Part shown: in pieces, positions 42,350-53,995 of the stretch
How the letters are laid out: each line of letters begins with the position of its first letter
Numbering within the stretch: the first letter of the stretch is position 1
NCBI GenBank assembly: GCA_944739405.2
Contig: OX123193.2
Location: 11,292,331-11,356,330, forward strand
Origin: Euclidia mi
Lineage: Eukaryota; Arthropoda; Insecta; Lepidoptera; Erebidae
Direction of reading: 5' to 3'
Length of the DNA: 64,000 bases
Made by a program: the position numbers and the translations under genes
Notes under the pieces: generated by a model
Database searches by the model: none
Seen by the model: the letters and a program-made list of their open reading frames with translations, nothing else
Told to the model about the DNA's origin: nothing

Positions 42350-43218
42350 TTAATCCCCACACAAGATAATACTTTCTTGCGTTGTTTCTGTCCTATGATT
42401 GAGTGTTTTGTAAACTATTCTGTAAATTGAATCCTATTGTGACAGACGTTTTGTTTCAAGAAATTAACAAAAAAGTTTTGCGTATGTGCTCTTGAAATGT
42501 CGTTTATACTGCCCGGTCAGATTTTAAAATAAATAATCAGGCTATTTTTTACCATGGCTGCACAACGCGAACTGTCTTATTTACCTCCCTAATTTACTCT
42601 TTCAGAGTGGTGGTTTTAGATAGAAAAATAATACTTTATTGTAGACTATATACACAGTTTTATTATAGAGGAAAAAAACAGATAGAAAAAAATATTTACA
42701 ATTTTAGGTCACAGACATCTCAGGTTATATCGGGTTTTCCAATAGCTCCTTGAGATTTTCATTTTCAGTGGCGTCTAGTGATATTTTCAGAATTGCTTGA
42801 GGAATATATTCCTCAAGAGGTATACCTCTACTTCATATTCCCATTACATTCACATATTCATTTGTATTTGCATTTATAAAGTTCAAAATTGAGTGATTCT
42901 CCGAACCCTAAATTTTCGATGTCTTGAGGTTTATTTTTGTAACTAACTGACAAATCAGTTTGCAATTAATTTTAAAACATACCTCAGACTATCTTGCACA
43001 AGTTATTTTTTTTTAATAATATTTATTTAAATATTTCAAAAAAATATTTAAAAGTAGTTCTTCTGGCTAATATGGTGTGTCCGTATCCCAGTTTCTTGAA
43101 CATTAGTAGCAATAACATTATTTCTTGTTCATAAATTGATGTGAATTATAATTATTACGAAAGAATATTAGTTGTTTCTTTACACCAAAAAAAAATGGTA
43201 CTAATATTTACGATTGTT
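42350..43218. other. Spacer without recognised feature
   Basis: AT-rich, no coding or repeat signal recognised. Confidence 0.4.
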
Positions 43219-43220
43219 TA

Positions 43221-43394
43221 TCTAATATATAAAATTCTCGTGTCACAGTTTTCGTTCCCATACTCCTCCGAAACGGCTTGACCGATTTTGATGAAATTTT
43301 TTGTGCTTATCCGGTGTCTATGAGAATCGGCCAACATCTATTTTTCAAAAAAAAATAAAAAAAATTGCAAAACAACGTTTGCCGGGTCAGCTAG
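43221..43394 (+). mobile_element. Small Helitron, fourth type
   Basis: TCTAATATATAAAATTCTCG after A to GCCGGGTCAGCTAG before T, 174 bp. Inverted near-identical copy at 59364-59536. Confidence 0.8.
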
Positions 43395-44759
43395 TTTATA
43401 AATAAAAAAATTGTGAGTGTCCGGCACAAAAGTCTGATTCATATTCACGCGCTTCACTCGAACGTACCCAGCTAAATATGAAACTTCAGGTGACCCCTCC
43501 CCGTGCTGGCGGTAGCCAGTGGCTTGGCTGACATGGTCGCGACGTGACTTGTGGCTGGTTCGTGTCGTCGCGGAGATATAAAGGTAAATATCTGATTCAT
43601 ATAGCCTTGGTACACATGTGTTTCTGATTAGTATGTTCGTTTTTATAATTATGGGTTTTCAAACTTGAATCTGCGGGAAATATAATGCCATTGGGGAACA
43701 GAAACCTATGTATAAATAACAATCCTTAATTGCATACGTGTGATGATTTATCTATGTTAATGGCCAAAATTCTGATTGATATGTGTCTGATTCATATGGT
43801 AAAACTACCATATTAATCAGAATGTCACACATATTGTTAATGAACCGTTACATTGGCGACACGTTACGCCTGTAACAAGTCATTTAGTATGAACCTAATG
43901 TTATTTTCATGTCTAAAAACAGTAGCTGTAAATTTCGCAGCAGTCCTAATAACGTCAAAGGGGTTTCATATCTATCGACGACTAAATTTTCCATAATTAG
44001 ACTATACCTGAAATTAAAACAAATATATTGGTATAGAACTACGTTCGTCTAGGTAATAAAATAAAGGAACACAATGAAAAAAAAACTTCATTTAAATTAC
44101 AGTTTAAAAATAAATTTAACATAACTAAATAATATAAATAAAACAATAACGAGCGGTTAATGAAACTACCTACTTACTTAACTATTTAGTTTTAGCGGTA
44201 GTTTATAGGCTCAAACTACTGCTTAGACGAACAGGGTAATATACTGTAACAATATATTAACTTTTAAGACCGTTATAACGTAACGTGATGAGTCGTGGGT
44301 TCGATTACCGCTCAAGAATTTTCTTCTTACAATTTTTTACCCACTTTGTATATGAAGTGAAATATTGATTATTCATAATAGGGTTGAAACGTCAAGTCAA
44401 TAATAAGGTATATATACCACTTTTCTAGTAATTATCTGTAACTTGAAATCCCTTAAAATATTGAAATTCCAGTCATATGTTCAAACAGTGTATTATTTCA
44501 TACAATTTTATTTAAACGGGTCTTATTCGCGATATTTAATTAATTTAAGGTATAAATACAACATCCTTGGTCACGGCAGGACTTTAAATAAAATTGTATG
44601 ATGTATACAAATCGCGAAAGTTTAAAATCGATTAGTGTATTATTTGTATACATACCTACTGTAGTGGCAAATGCCTGTTGTCAAAATTGAGAGTCTTATT
44701 TAAAGGCATTTTTAAGTATAATTATTAATAAATTTGCTATCTTCGTTTTTATATTACAG

Positions 44760-44878
44760 TACACAAAACTGCCACCAGTACTATCTAAGAAAGAAAAAAG
44801 AGAGAAGAAGAAAATTGCAGAGCGTATTAGGATGGAAAATATGTATTTATTTTTTATCTTTATTAAATTTTTGCCATA
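44760..44878 (+). CDS. Possible basic exon, unassigned
   Basis: After an AG acceptor preceded by a T-rich tract (TTTTTATATTACAG) the frame reads KLPPVLSKKEKREKKKIAER and IRMENMY before AT-rich sequence and a stop. The Lys/Glu-rich composition and codon use differ from the surrounding AT-rich DNA. It could be a leftover exon of the surrounding element. Function unknown. Confidence 0.25.
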
Positions 44879-44934
44879 ATTTTGGTTATTGTTAAGAGTT
44901 TAAACGTACTTGATAATATTTATGTATAGTTTTA

Positions 44935-45265
44935 GTTTTTTTAGAGATTTTATGAAACGAGATACTTACATAAAAAATATAATGATAATTAATATTGTCA
45001 AGTATCATAATTATAATTATCATGCTGTGATTGACTAGATTTAAGCTTTTATAAAACAAAACGTTCATAATAAAAATTCTTATAAATGATAATTGATATT
45101 GTCAAGTGCCATATCATGCGGTTTTTAACTAGATTTAGTTTCCATAAAACGAGACGTACAACGTTTATTAAAAAGTAATTAATATCGTGATAATTGATAT
45201 TGTCAAGTGCCATATCATGCTGTAATTGACTAGATTTAGGTGTTATGATAAGCATCGTGTGCATT
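44935..45265 (+). repeat. Three tandem copies of about 110 bp
   Basis: Each holds GATAATTGATATTGTCAAGT (first copy variant), CATATCATGC and GACTAGATTTAGG-like words followed by an AAAACGAGACGT-like segment. Confidence 0.75.
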
Positions 45266-45904
45266 TACTGTGATTTTAAGAAATAATTGACTGATTTTTC
45301 TAACTAGAATTTCATTTCTATCCCTTATTCTGATTCATATGTCACAGATTCTGATTCATATGGCCCCAAAAGTTTTAAAGTTAATTATCTCAGAAACCAT
45401 TTTATCAAAAAAGGTGCCTTTTTCAGACATCGTATCTTAGGTTATCGTCTTTCGTAAAAATATGTTTTATTTAAGCTTAAATGTGAATAAAAAATTAGGC
45501 CATATGAATCAGACAAAGAACGCAATTTCGGAGAAACACTCAATTACGTTCATAAATTTATTATATTTATCTTGTAATTCATTAATCTAATTAATTATTT
45601 CTAGAGTATTTAGATATGAATTTAATGGATATTGATCGGTCATTTAATGTCCGGTTTTGTAATTACATCTTCTGTGACACGTCTGTCAGGCAATCGTATT
45701 AAGAACTCCTTTTGAATCTTTTTAAAGACTTTTTGCCATACCTACAATTAACCATCATAATAATTTTGGTTGGTTTGGTTGGTCCATAAGATGTCTATAT
45801 TCTTTCGCTGCCCTCTTTTTTACATGCTAAATCTACACTTCTCTACTAATATAATAAAGCTATTTGTTTAAACACCGCTAAAGTTTGTTTGTTTGATACT
45901 TAAA

Positions 45905-46120
45905 CTACTGAGGGTCTAGTATGAGTTTTGAACGGTGACGGTAGACTAGTCGACGGGAACAATTTCTATACATTTTCTTAAAGCGCCCCTAACGGACAGT
46001 AGCGATGGATAGAGACCGCTAGGGGGCGCGTTTAGAAAATGTATGGAAATTGTTCCCGTCGAATAGGCTATCGTCACCGTGACGATCGTCTGTAAAACTC
46101 GTGGTAGACCCGTGGTAGGT
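45905..46120. mobile_element. Palindromic MITE
   Basis: About 100-bp arms: GACGGGAACAATTTCTATAC and TTTTCTTAAAGCGCCCCTA pair with AGGGGGCGCGTTTAGAAAAT and GTATGGAAATTGTTCCCGTC; the outer GGTGACG pairs with CGTCACC. Confidence 0.65.
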
Positions 46121-46124
46121 ACTA

Positions 46125-47600
46125 TTTACTTAATACTTATTTTTCAATTCAAATTCAAATGTTTTTATTTGCTCCTTGGTTTTATTGCTCTCCAAATGTA
46201 TTACAAGTTATACAAAGATTAGGTATCTTAGACCAAATATGGACCTTGTCGGGCACGGCAAAATAGATAGAAGAGGAGAAATGAGGAAGCCACTGTTATT
46301 ATTAAAATATTGAAAAGAAATTGAACATAATTATGTTTAAGTATTTTTAATTAATTAATTTTGCTTAAATAATAATAATTAGTACTTAATAGTTTTAATG
46401 GTAATCATTGTATAAATAAATAAATTTATGGAAATTCAATCACGGATCCCCTACTATAAGCGACGTGGATGGCACGTAAAGTACTTCATGTCATAACATT
46501 TTAGTAGTACCTACCTCCTGAAAATCAAGCGATGAGCCTTATCATCAAAACCTTCAGAACTTTGAACGTTCACCGTCATCCATTTTATTAACATAAGAAT
46601 ATCTTCACGGTGCACTCCGAAGTACCTAGAGCGTAAAATAGGTACATTGATTAACATCTTGCTTATTGCATGCCTTGCTTATCGACTATGAAGTTAATGT
46701 TATATTAAGTAGATTGCACGCATGGCGAACTGATCTAAGCGGTCGCCGCCGCACCATTTATACTACACCTAGTGTTGTGTTCGATCCTCAGAAGCGATAT
46801 CATTTGGACACATTTTCCTTACCGGCCAAATTCTCCAGCTCTGCTGTAGTCTATTTTACTACCATGTATCATCCGTAAAAAAATATTTTCTCCTAAAAAG
46901 CAGATACCAGCATATTTCGCAGCTCGATCTCGGATATTACCCAGAACGAGGGGCTGTTGGTTTTCCTACTTCTTTTCTGTTTATCCAACCCATGATTCAC
47001 AATTAGATCAGGTAGGAGCTGTCATCGTTCTGATCCAGAAAGAAACACGCGGGACGGCTAGTTACCTACCTATAAAAACCTTCTCTGAGTGCAATGTGAG
47101 TCATCATCGTTACTGATGCCAAACATACAAACATTCCCGTATCATGCATTTAAACAAATATGAATCACTTGTAAGATAAAAGTTAGGAGTAAGAAATAAC
47201 TAGATATTATTTTGACCATTATAATTTAGAAGTGCATTTATCAGTTAGCTTAATTTAAGTATATTCCGTTTCTACGCTAGCACAAATTAAATAAATGGTA
47301 TTAATGAACTTCTTTATCATAATTATTTTAGAACTACGTCTGTCAGTCATACTTAAATTTTGGCAAACTTTTAGATATAGATTTTGTGACAACTTCCAGC
47401 CGCTCTAAATAATGAGTCCATGGGCCACTCGTGATTCACAAATCGATGGAAAAAACGGCGTTTACCTCCCAAAGAGGAAATGTTTACATAATTATGTCAA
47501 AGTTGACCCGCCAGCGCTAAACGAGGTGTGTTTATAATTTATTACCACTGGTACGAGACGTTTTAAGACTCCGAACCGCTTTAGGAGGCAGTCTACTACA
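46125..47600. other. Long spacer, nothing recognised
   Basis: Neither gene nor known repeat found. One 70-codon frame at 46666-46878 has no recognisable motif. Confidence 0.4.
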
Positions 47601-47606
47601 CCACAG

Positions 47607-47871
47607 AACAGACTGCCTCGTTGGATGGTTTCGCGGCACAAATGTGCGCGTGGGATTGGGAGGTCTCGGGTTCGATTCCCGGGTCGGGCAAAGTGTTATT
47701 GGGTTTTTCCGTTAGGAAATTCTAAGTAGCAGCACGGAGTCTGGAATGTACCCGGTACGGCAATAGGCTCGCCCCTTAATACGTGGGACCTAAAAAATTC
47801 ATGGCGAAATGTGGGTGTAATATTATACCTGTGCCTACCCCTTCGGGGATACAGGCGTGAGTATATATAAA
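47607..47871 (+). mobile_element. tRNA-derived SINE, full copy
   Basis: GACTGCCTCGTTGGATGGTT head, GGGTTCGATTCCCGGGTCGG B-box, full body and CCTACCCCTTCGGGGATACA tail. Confidence 0.82.
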
Positions 47872-48221
47872 AAAATATCTACTACACCATCATGAAATAA
47901 AACTCGAACTGTAGAGTAGCGAAGGGTACGACCGGAGGAAGGGCCTCCCCTCAAGAATAAAAAGATATAAGTTCAGACTACGATTGAAACTCTTCTAGTT
48001 TCTACCTGACATTGTGATGGAATTCCATTTTCTCACGAGATAATCTGCGTTCATAATGAGTAGTAGAACCAAGCCCACTTTCAGTAATCTGATACCGCCG
48101 AAGAAATATTTTTCGCCATTACTCCTACGGCCCCATCACGTTTTTTATCGCGCTGACGACGCGCGATTTGCTAGGCTCGTTCTCAAGTTGTATTTGCCTT
48201 GATGTATGCGTATGTGTCGAC

Positions 48222-48591
48222 CTCCTAGCGTTATCCCAGTTTCAACCTGGGGTCCGTTTACTAGTCTAATTGGATTTGGCTGAATATTAGCTTTTCCACA
48301 GAGCGACTGCCTGTCTGACCTCCGCCGCTACCAGAAGGAATATCGATATTCCATGGTTTAGACTAGTGTCAGTTTATTTCGAGGTACTAACGCCCCATAA
48401 CGACTATCAAAGATCTTCAAGACAACCGAGACCGCAGGTTTAACGTGCTATCCGAGGCACGAGACAAGCGATAATTGACAATTCAATACGCACATAACTC
48501 CGAAAAGTCATTGGTGCGCGCCGTGGATTCGAACTCGATATCCTCTGCATGGCAGTCTGTTGGTATCTCCACTAGGCTATCGTTGCCTGAT
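48222..48591 (-). mobile_element. Second-family SINE, full copy
   Basis: CTCCTAGCGTTATCCCAGTT to CCACTAGGCTATCGTTGCCT; the closest relative is 37288-37653. Confidence 0.75.
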
Positions 48592-48679
48592 ATACGCGTA
48601 TGTGTCGATACAAGCGTAAATTTGTCCAAAGATAAAAAGCAAATCAATCAACTATAAGTACTGCTAAGCTTCTGGAGTG

Positions 48680-48860
48680 GCGACCACGTACCGGACGACG
48701 CAGCAGAGGTAGGCCCCCCGCAAGGTGGACCGACGACCTCGTCAAGATCGCGGGAGGCGGTTGGATGCATGCGGCTCAAGACCGGTCTGTGTGGAGAACC
48801 TTGGGGGAGGCCTATGTCCAGCAGTGGACGTTGTTTGGCTGATATGATGATGAAGCGGCT
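48680..48860 (+). mobile_element. LINE 3' end
   Basis: Encodes GRPPARWTDDLVKIAGGGW, DRSVWRTLGEAYVQQWT and a stop, the conserved C-terminus of RTE-like ORFs, then GATATGATGATGA. Confidence 0.75.
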
Positions 48861-48864
48861 GGAT

Positions 48865-49840
48865 CTTGGAAGATACCGAAAAATTTGTATTTAATCAAAA
48901 TTGAAGCAAGGTGAAGCATTCTACTCACGACTCTTCCATTAGGTAAAGTCGAGGACATCGCGGTGGTTTAAGATATTAGTTCAGAACGCTTCTTCCCTAG
49001 AAGCTTTCTGTTCTAATGACTGTAATTTGACACCTCTAAATCTTGGTCAAAAATTGTGACTTTGCCAAGCCCAAACAAAAATATCGAATGGCGGAGAAAA
49101 GCCGGCAAAAAGGTTTCCACCGCAACGCTAACTAAATTGTGGGCATAACAGTCCGTATCTCACTCTCTACGAGCATGTAGCGTGGGTCACTAATCAGTTT
49201 TGCAGAACTGGTTTATTTGTCCTTATGTTACAATCTTTCACACACTATAAGACGACCTCTAATCAAAGTCAGTGTCATAAACAAAGCACAATGGCCGTGA
49301 AAAGCTTGTTTGATTAATTGACTAATCTCATGTTGAATCAGTTTTAACTGCTTTTGAAGATAAAGATAACGAGATGGAGTGATAACGCTAATAAGATCAC
49401 TAATGAGGAGACTATCTGATGCTGTAAAATTTAGCAATTGCTATAATCTTTTTTTTACACGTGGAGATTGAGCCGTTCAATATCTGGTACTTGGTACTTG
49501 AACGTGATTATTAAACGCGATTGCATAGATTATACACTTATACTGGTACGCGATGCTTTTTGAAGATGGATCATTATTGCTTGCTCTTTGCCTCAGAGAG
49601 CACGTTAAGCTATCGGTCCCTATGAAGATCTTTGAAATTCCTTAGTCCGTACCCTTATATAACTGACACTAACTTGTCTTGCCTTTACCATGGCATATCG
49701 CTAAGGGTTTCGAGGGTCAGATGGCAGTAGCTCTGTGAAAAAACTAATAGGCGGACCTTGGGTCTATAAGCGGACCCTAAGCTCCTGCTCAAAGACGATA
49801 AGTCATGGATGCAAGGATAACGCTAGGCGATGATGATATT
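48865..49840. other. Spacer without recognised feature
   Basis: No coding signal. 49800-49840 may hold a scrap of the second SINE family. Confidence 0.4.
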
Positions 49841-49841
49841 C

Positions 49842-50008
49842 TGTGTTTTTCTGAATACTCAGTAGCAGCCCGGTGTCTGATGTGCCCGGTAGCGGCAATA
49901 GGCTCGCCCCCTATTACATGGGACCTAAAAAATCATGGCGAAATGCGGGTGTAATATTTACACCTCTGCCTACGCCTTCGGGAATAAGAGCGTGAGACTT
50001 TAAATAAA
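49842..50008 (+). mobile_element. tRNA-derived SINE, 5' truncated
   Basis: From CTGAATACTCAGTAGCAGCC to CTCTGCCTACGCCTTCGGG and GCGTGAGACTTTA. Confidence 0.7.
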
Positions 50009-50009
50009 A

Positions 50010-50645
50010 AATAAAAAAATCTGATAATAATTTATTTTAGACATTTGAAAGCCGCCTACAATTATATTCATAGCAAGTTGTTACGAAGCACTACACCGCT
50101 TAGTGACACAAGAAGCTAGTTAGCTTATACGTGCTGTAAGTACCAAAATAGAGTAACAGCAGGCAGAGGTTGTTTGACTGATTTAAAGCGAGGGTCACAC
50201 TAGCAGCGGGCAGTCGAGCTAGGCTGGCGGGCGAACATCATTTCACCTCTTTCACACCGCGAATGTGAGCTTATCTAGGTAGCTACATAGCTAAGCTACG
50301 CTGGCAAAACATTTTGTGAACAAAAAAATATGCTGTGCATTCAGCGCTGTATTCTTTGGTTCGCCAAATCTTCGTTTATCTCGCATCGTTTCTAAGCTCG
50401 CCTACTCTCCATCGTCTTATTGTTGTGTAAACTTCGCTATATATCTGTTAGTACTCTATCTTATCGTCAGAAAAATATGTCCATCACAGTATTTTATTGG
50501 GTTCTTGAGAGCACCGGAGACCAAACTCCATCTTACGCCGAATCTTACGAACTAAACGCCATCTCTTGGCTACTTGAATGTGGTTTTTAAACTATGCTAC
50601 CTAATTTCACATAAACATTTTCTTGCTTTCCATTTTTACATGCTG
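50010..50645. other. Spacer without recognised feature
   Basis: No gene recognised. Confidence 0.4.
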
Positions 50646-50709
50646 TTAAGCTGCGTATCCATTATGCGCTCCTGGCGCGCGTGCCATGAACACCCGCGCC
50701 GAGAGTGCG

Positions 50710-50866
50710 TAAAATAAAGGCTTTTTGCATACATTAAGTTGTTTTTATTTTATTTGTACCGAACGTAAGTTAGAATACAGAATGAATGAATGACGTTAGC
50801 TATGACACAGTAAAGAATATAAAATTATTAAAAAGTATTTATGATGCAACTAAAGAGTCTGTAACA
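50710..50866 (-). repeat. 3' LTR of the Gypsy element
   Basis: Minus strand begins TGTTACAGACTC and ends CCTTTATTTTA. Identical to 55553-55709. Confidence 0.95.
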
Positions 50867-50880
50867 TTTCTCCCGGCCTT
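50867..50880 (-). other. Polypurine tract
   Basis: AAGGCCGGGAGAAA directly before the 3' LTR on the minus strand. Confidence 0.7.
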
Positions 50881-52141
50881 AGGTCATTTGCTCTATAAGG
50901 CGGTGTGGCGGACGTACGGTCCTCTTGCTACGCCTCAACACCGGCGTCTGCTCGAGTGTTAGCGGTGAGGCGGTAGCGGCTTCAATTGCTGCTTGACTGA
51001 TTGGAGTTGAACTGGCACGCGGTAGTAGATCATATGGTGTTGAAGACGATGATCCAGTAGGTGTCGATGGTTCCATCTTACTATCTCGGTCGTTGATTGG
51101 TGACTGAGCCACACTCCCCTAGGGCCGTATGTGGTCGGCGTGTCTGCGCTTCAAGACTCCTTCTGGAGTTCTCACCACATAAGAATACCGGTATTTCCTC
51201 TCCTCTATTACAGCCGGTTTCCACTTATTTTCCAGTTTGGTACGGATGTACACTGCTTCCCCATTCTGGAAAATCGGGGTCTTTTGTTCAGATTCGATAT
51301 TGGCTTGTACATTTTTATAGCGTAATGTCCTTCTCATATTTGGCCTCACATTATCCAGTAAGCAGTTTAGCTGTCTGCCGAACATCATTTGGGCTGGTGA
51401 CTTGCTTGTGGTAGTATGCGGTGTATTCCGATAAGAAAACAGGAAGTTTTGCAATCTACGCTTTTGGTTAGGTCGATCTGCTTCACTTGCGGCCATTCTT
51501 GTTTTAAAAGTTCGCACCAAGCGCTCAGCCAATCCATTAGTTCTAGGATGATAGGGTGACGATGTCATGTGTACTATACCCTGCGACTTGCAATATGCTC
51601 GGAATTCTTTGGCAGTGAACTGAGGTCCATTGTCAGACACTATAACTTGAGTTAATCCGAAAGTTGTAAAAATGCCATCTAATTTCTCGCACAATGTCTT
51701 GGTGGTTATCTGTGTCATCGGTTTAACCTCTATCCATTTTGATAATGCATCTGACAGTACTAGCCAATATTTTCCCTCGAAGGGCCCAGCAAAGTCAACG
51801 TGAACTCTTTCCCATACCTTCTCTGGGATAGACCAAGAGTATACTGGAAGTTCTGGGTTGTTAGGACGATTTTCTTGGCATTTTTAACATTGTTTAACAA
51901 AATTGTCAATGTCTTCTTCGAGAGTTGGCCACCATACATAGTAGCGTGCTAGAGCTCTCATTGCAGATGTCCCAGGATGGCCAATGTGCAAATAACGTAG
52001 TACTGTAAGTCTTAATTTACTCGGTATGACAACTCTTCCTTGCCACATGATAATCTTATTCTCTATAGACAATTCGTTTCGTTTTCTGAGGAATGGTTTA
52101 AGCTCAGCATGTGTACAGTTATACCAGTCTGTTTTGATCAA
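50879..52141 (-). pseudogene. pol: integrase and C-terminal tail
   Basis: Same frame as the reverse transcriptase. HHCC zinc finger (HIGHPG, then CxxC with a TAA, 51884-51886, between the cysteines). Catalytic core: D in HVDFAGPF, D in IVSDNGPQFTAKEF, E in NGLAERLVRTFK. C-terminal KWKPAVIEERKYRYSYVV, TAG at 51119-51121, then a Ser/Thr-rich tail ending LRRSKRTVRPPHRLIEQMT. Confidence 0.92.
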
Positions 52142-53450
52142 TTATAAGACTTGCTTCAGCGTGGCATCGTGCTTCGTTTCTTCTCTGATACGCTCTTCAC
52201 TTAAGGCCAAATCATCCATTTTATTATGTTGTAACTTCTCGGTGATTTTGCATACTGATAGCTCAGAGACATTCGGCTCTTCCTTGCTATTTGGCATCCT
52301 GGAGAGGTAGTCAGCGATAATGTTATGCTCACCTTTTCTATAAATGATGTCGTAATCATAATTTCCAATGACGAGTGCCCATCTTACAAGTCTATTGTTA
52401 GCAATTTTTGGCAGATTTCGTTGAGGACCCAATATGTGAATAAGTGGTTTATGGTCGGTTACCAGTGTGAATTTAGTGCCTCTGAGATACTGGTCAAATT
52501 TTTGAATGCCATAGAATATTGCCAATGCCTCACGGTCGATAACAGAGTATTTGATTTCCGCCGGTTTCAGTTTCCGCGAGCCAAACGCAATAGGTTGTTC
52601 GATGTCGTTCTTATCCTTGTGGTATAGGACTGCGCCTACGCCTTTCTCCGAGGCGTCACAGGATAGGAAAAGAGACCGGTGTTCGTCAAACGCCACAAGT
52701 GACTTGGATCTTGTTATTAATTTCTTGGTCTTATGAAATAATTCGTTTTCGTGATCAGTCCATTGCCATTTTCGACGGCCCCCCGTTAACTCATGTAAGT
52801 CAGCGCATTCACTGTGTAAATGTGGAATAAATCGTTCGTAAAAATTGACGAGTCCTAAGAACGCCCTCAGTTCTTTGGTGTTTGTTGGTGGTGGTGCTTT
52901 CGAAATTGCTTCAATTTTGGATTTTGTTGGTCGTACTCCATTTTTGTCAATAACATGACCCAAATATTCGATTTCTGGCAAGTGCATTTTTTGAGATTGA
53001 CTTTTGAGTCCGGCTTGCTTCAATTTGTTGAAAACCATTGAAAGGGTCTGTATGTGTTCTTTGTCATTTTTCCCCGTAATGGCAATATCATCAAAAAATA
53101 CAGCGACTTTTGGTATGATATCAAGTAGTTTGTCAAGAAAATGTTGGAAAATTGAGGGTGCTGTTGCAATACCAAAGGGCATTCTGTTGTAGACAAAGTA
53201 TCCTTTGTGGGTTGATATTGTTAAGTACTTTTTTGATTCCGGAGCTATTTCAAACTGTAGATAAGCATCTTTAAGGTCGATTTTTGAATATTTCTCTCCG
53301 TTAGCCAGACGTTGTCGTAACTGGTCAAATAGAGGTACGGGATGAGTATGTTTGATAAGCACCGGGTTTATCGTTGTTCGGTAGTCGCCACATATACGTA
53401 CTTGGCCTGTTGGTTTTAAAACATTGACTGTAGGTGTAGCCCATTCTATA
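52142..53450 (-). pseudogene. pol: reverse transcriptase and RNase H
   Basis: YSKIDLKDAYLQFEIAPESK (motif A), YNRMPFGIATAPSIFQ, VAVFFDDIAIT (FFDD at the YxDD site), then the RNase H domain with LSCDASEKGVGAVLYH and YSVIDREALAIFYGIQKF and TDHKPLIHI. It stays open for about 430 codons and ends at an in-frame TAA (52142-52144). Confidence 0.92.
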
Positions 53451-53995
53451 GTCTTATGTTGGGGTCCACTTCTGTTATTATCCCCTCGCGCAGAAGCCGT
53501 TCAAGTCCTATTTCTATATTTTTGCGCATACTGAACTTGATGGGACGTGCCGGTAGGTGCTTTGCTTCGCTGCCAGGTTTGATGTGGATCCTAACTTGGT
53601 AATCCTTGACCTTCCCTAATTTGTTGTCGAATAGGTCGGTGTGGGTAGCTAGCACTAGGTCCAGTGACGTCTCTTTGGTGCGTTTGATGGAGTAGACAGG
53701 CTTGGGAAAGGTCATGTCGTACATTTCACACCATTGTAACCCGAAAAGCATAGGATCTGCCTTGTCCATAACTACAACAGGTAAAATCTTTTGTACGTTG
53801 TCTACTTCAACTGTTACGTCAGTTATACCTCTCGGTTTGAGCTTGAAATTGCAATAAGCTTGTAGTTTCGGTCCCTTCATTAACGCCCGGGGCTCCAATC
53901 TTTTTCCACAATTTCGTGGTAATTATAGAGTAGATCGATTCTGGGTCCCAGTCCATCGTGCATTTTACCCCATTAATGGTCACGTCAATTTTCTT
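53446..53995 (-). pseudogene. pol: protease and start of reverse transcriptase
   Basis: After the gag TGA: KIDVTINGVKCTM, then DWDPESIYSII where a D-T-G active site is expected, so the catalytic triplet is altered. A one-base shift in the GCCCCGGGCG run (about 53883-53894) moves the frame. It then continues with LMKGPKLQAYCNFKLKPRGI to REGIITEVDPNI. An extra 8 bases near 53448-53456 break it again just before IEWATPTVNVLKPTGQ. Confidence 0.85.

Larger units (their letters stand above)
43405..45545. mobile_element. Candidate unclassified element with recurring CTGATTCATATG word
   Basis: The word or close variants occur near 43433, 43591, 43625, 43772, 43787, 43808 (inverse), 45330, 45350 and 45501 (inverse), clustered towards both ends. 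The ends look inverted: GTGAGTGTCCGGCAC then TCTGATTCATAT on the left; GAGTGTTTCTCCG then TCTGATTCATATGG on the inverse of the right. This layout fits a DNA transposon with subterminal repeats. No transposase was found and no target duplication is certain. Confidence 0.4.

Noticed and set aside
43405..45545. CRISPR-like spacing of the CTGATTCATATG word
   Set aside because: Spacing is irregular, both orientations occur, and the DNA is eukaryotic.
46666..46878. 70-codon frame as a possible gene
   Set aside because: No motif, no splice context, and a length expected by chance.
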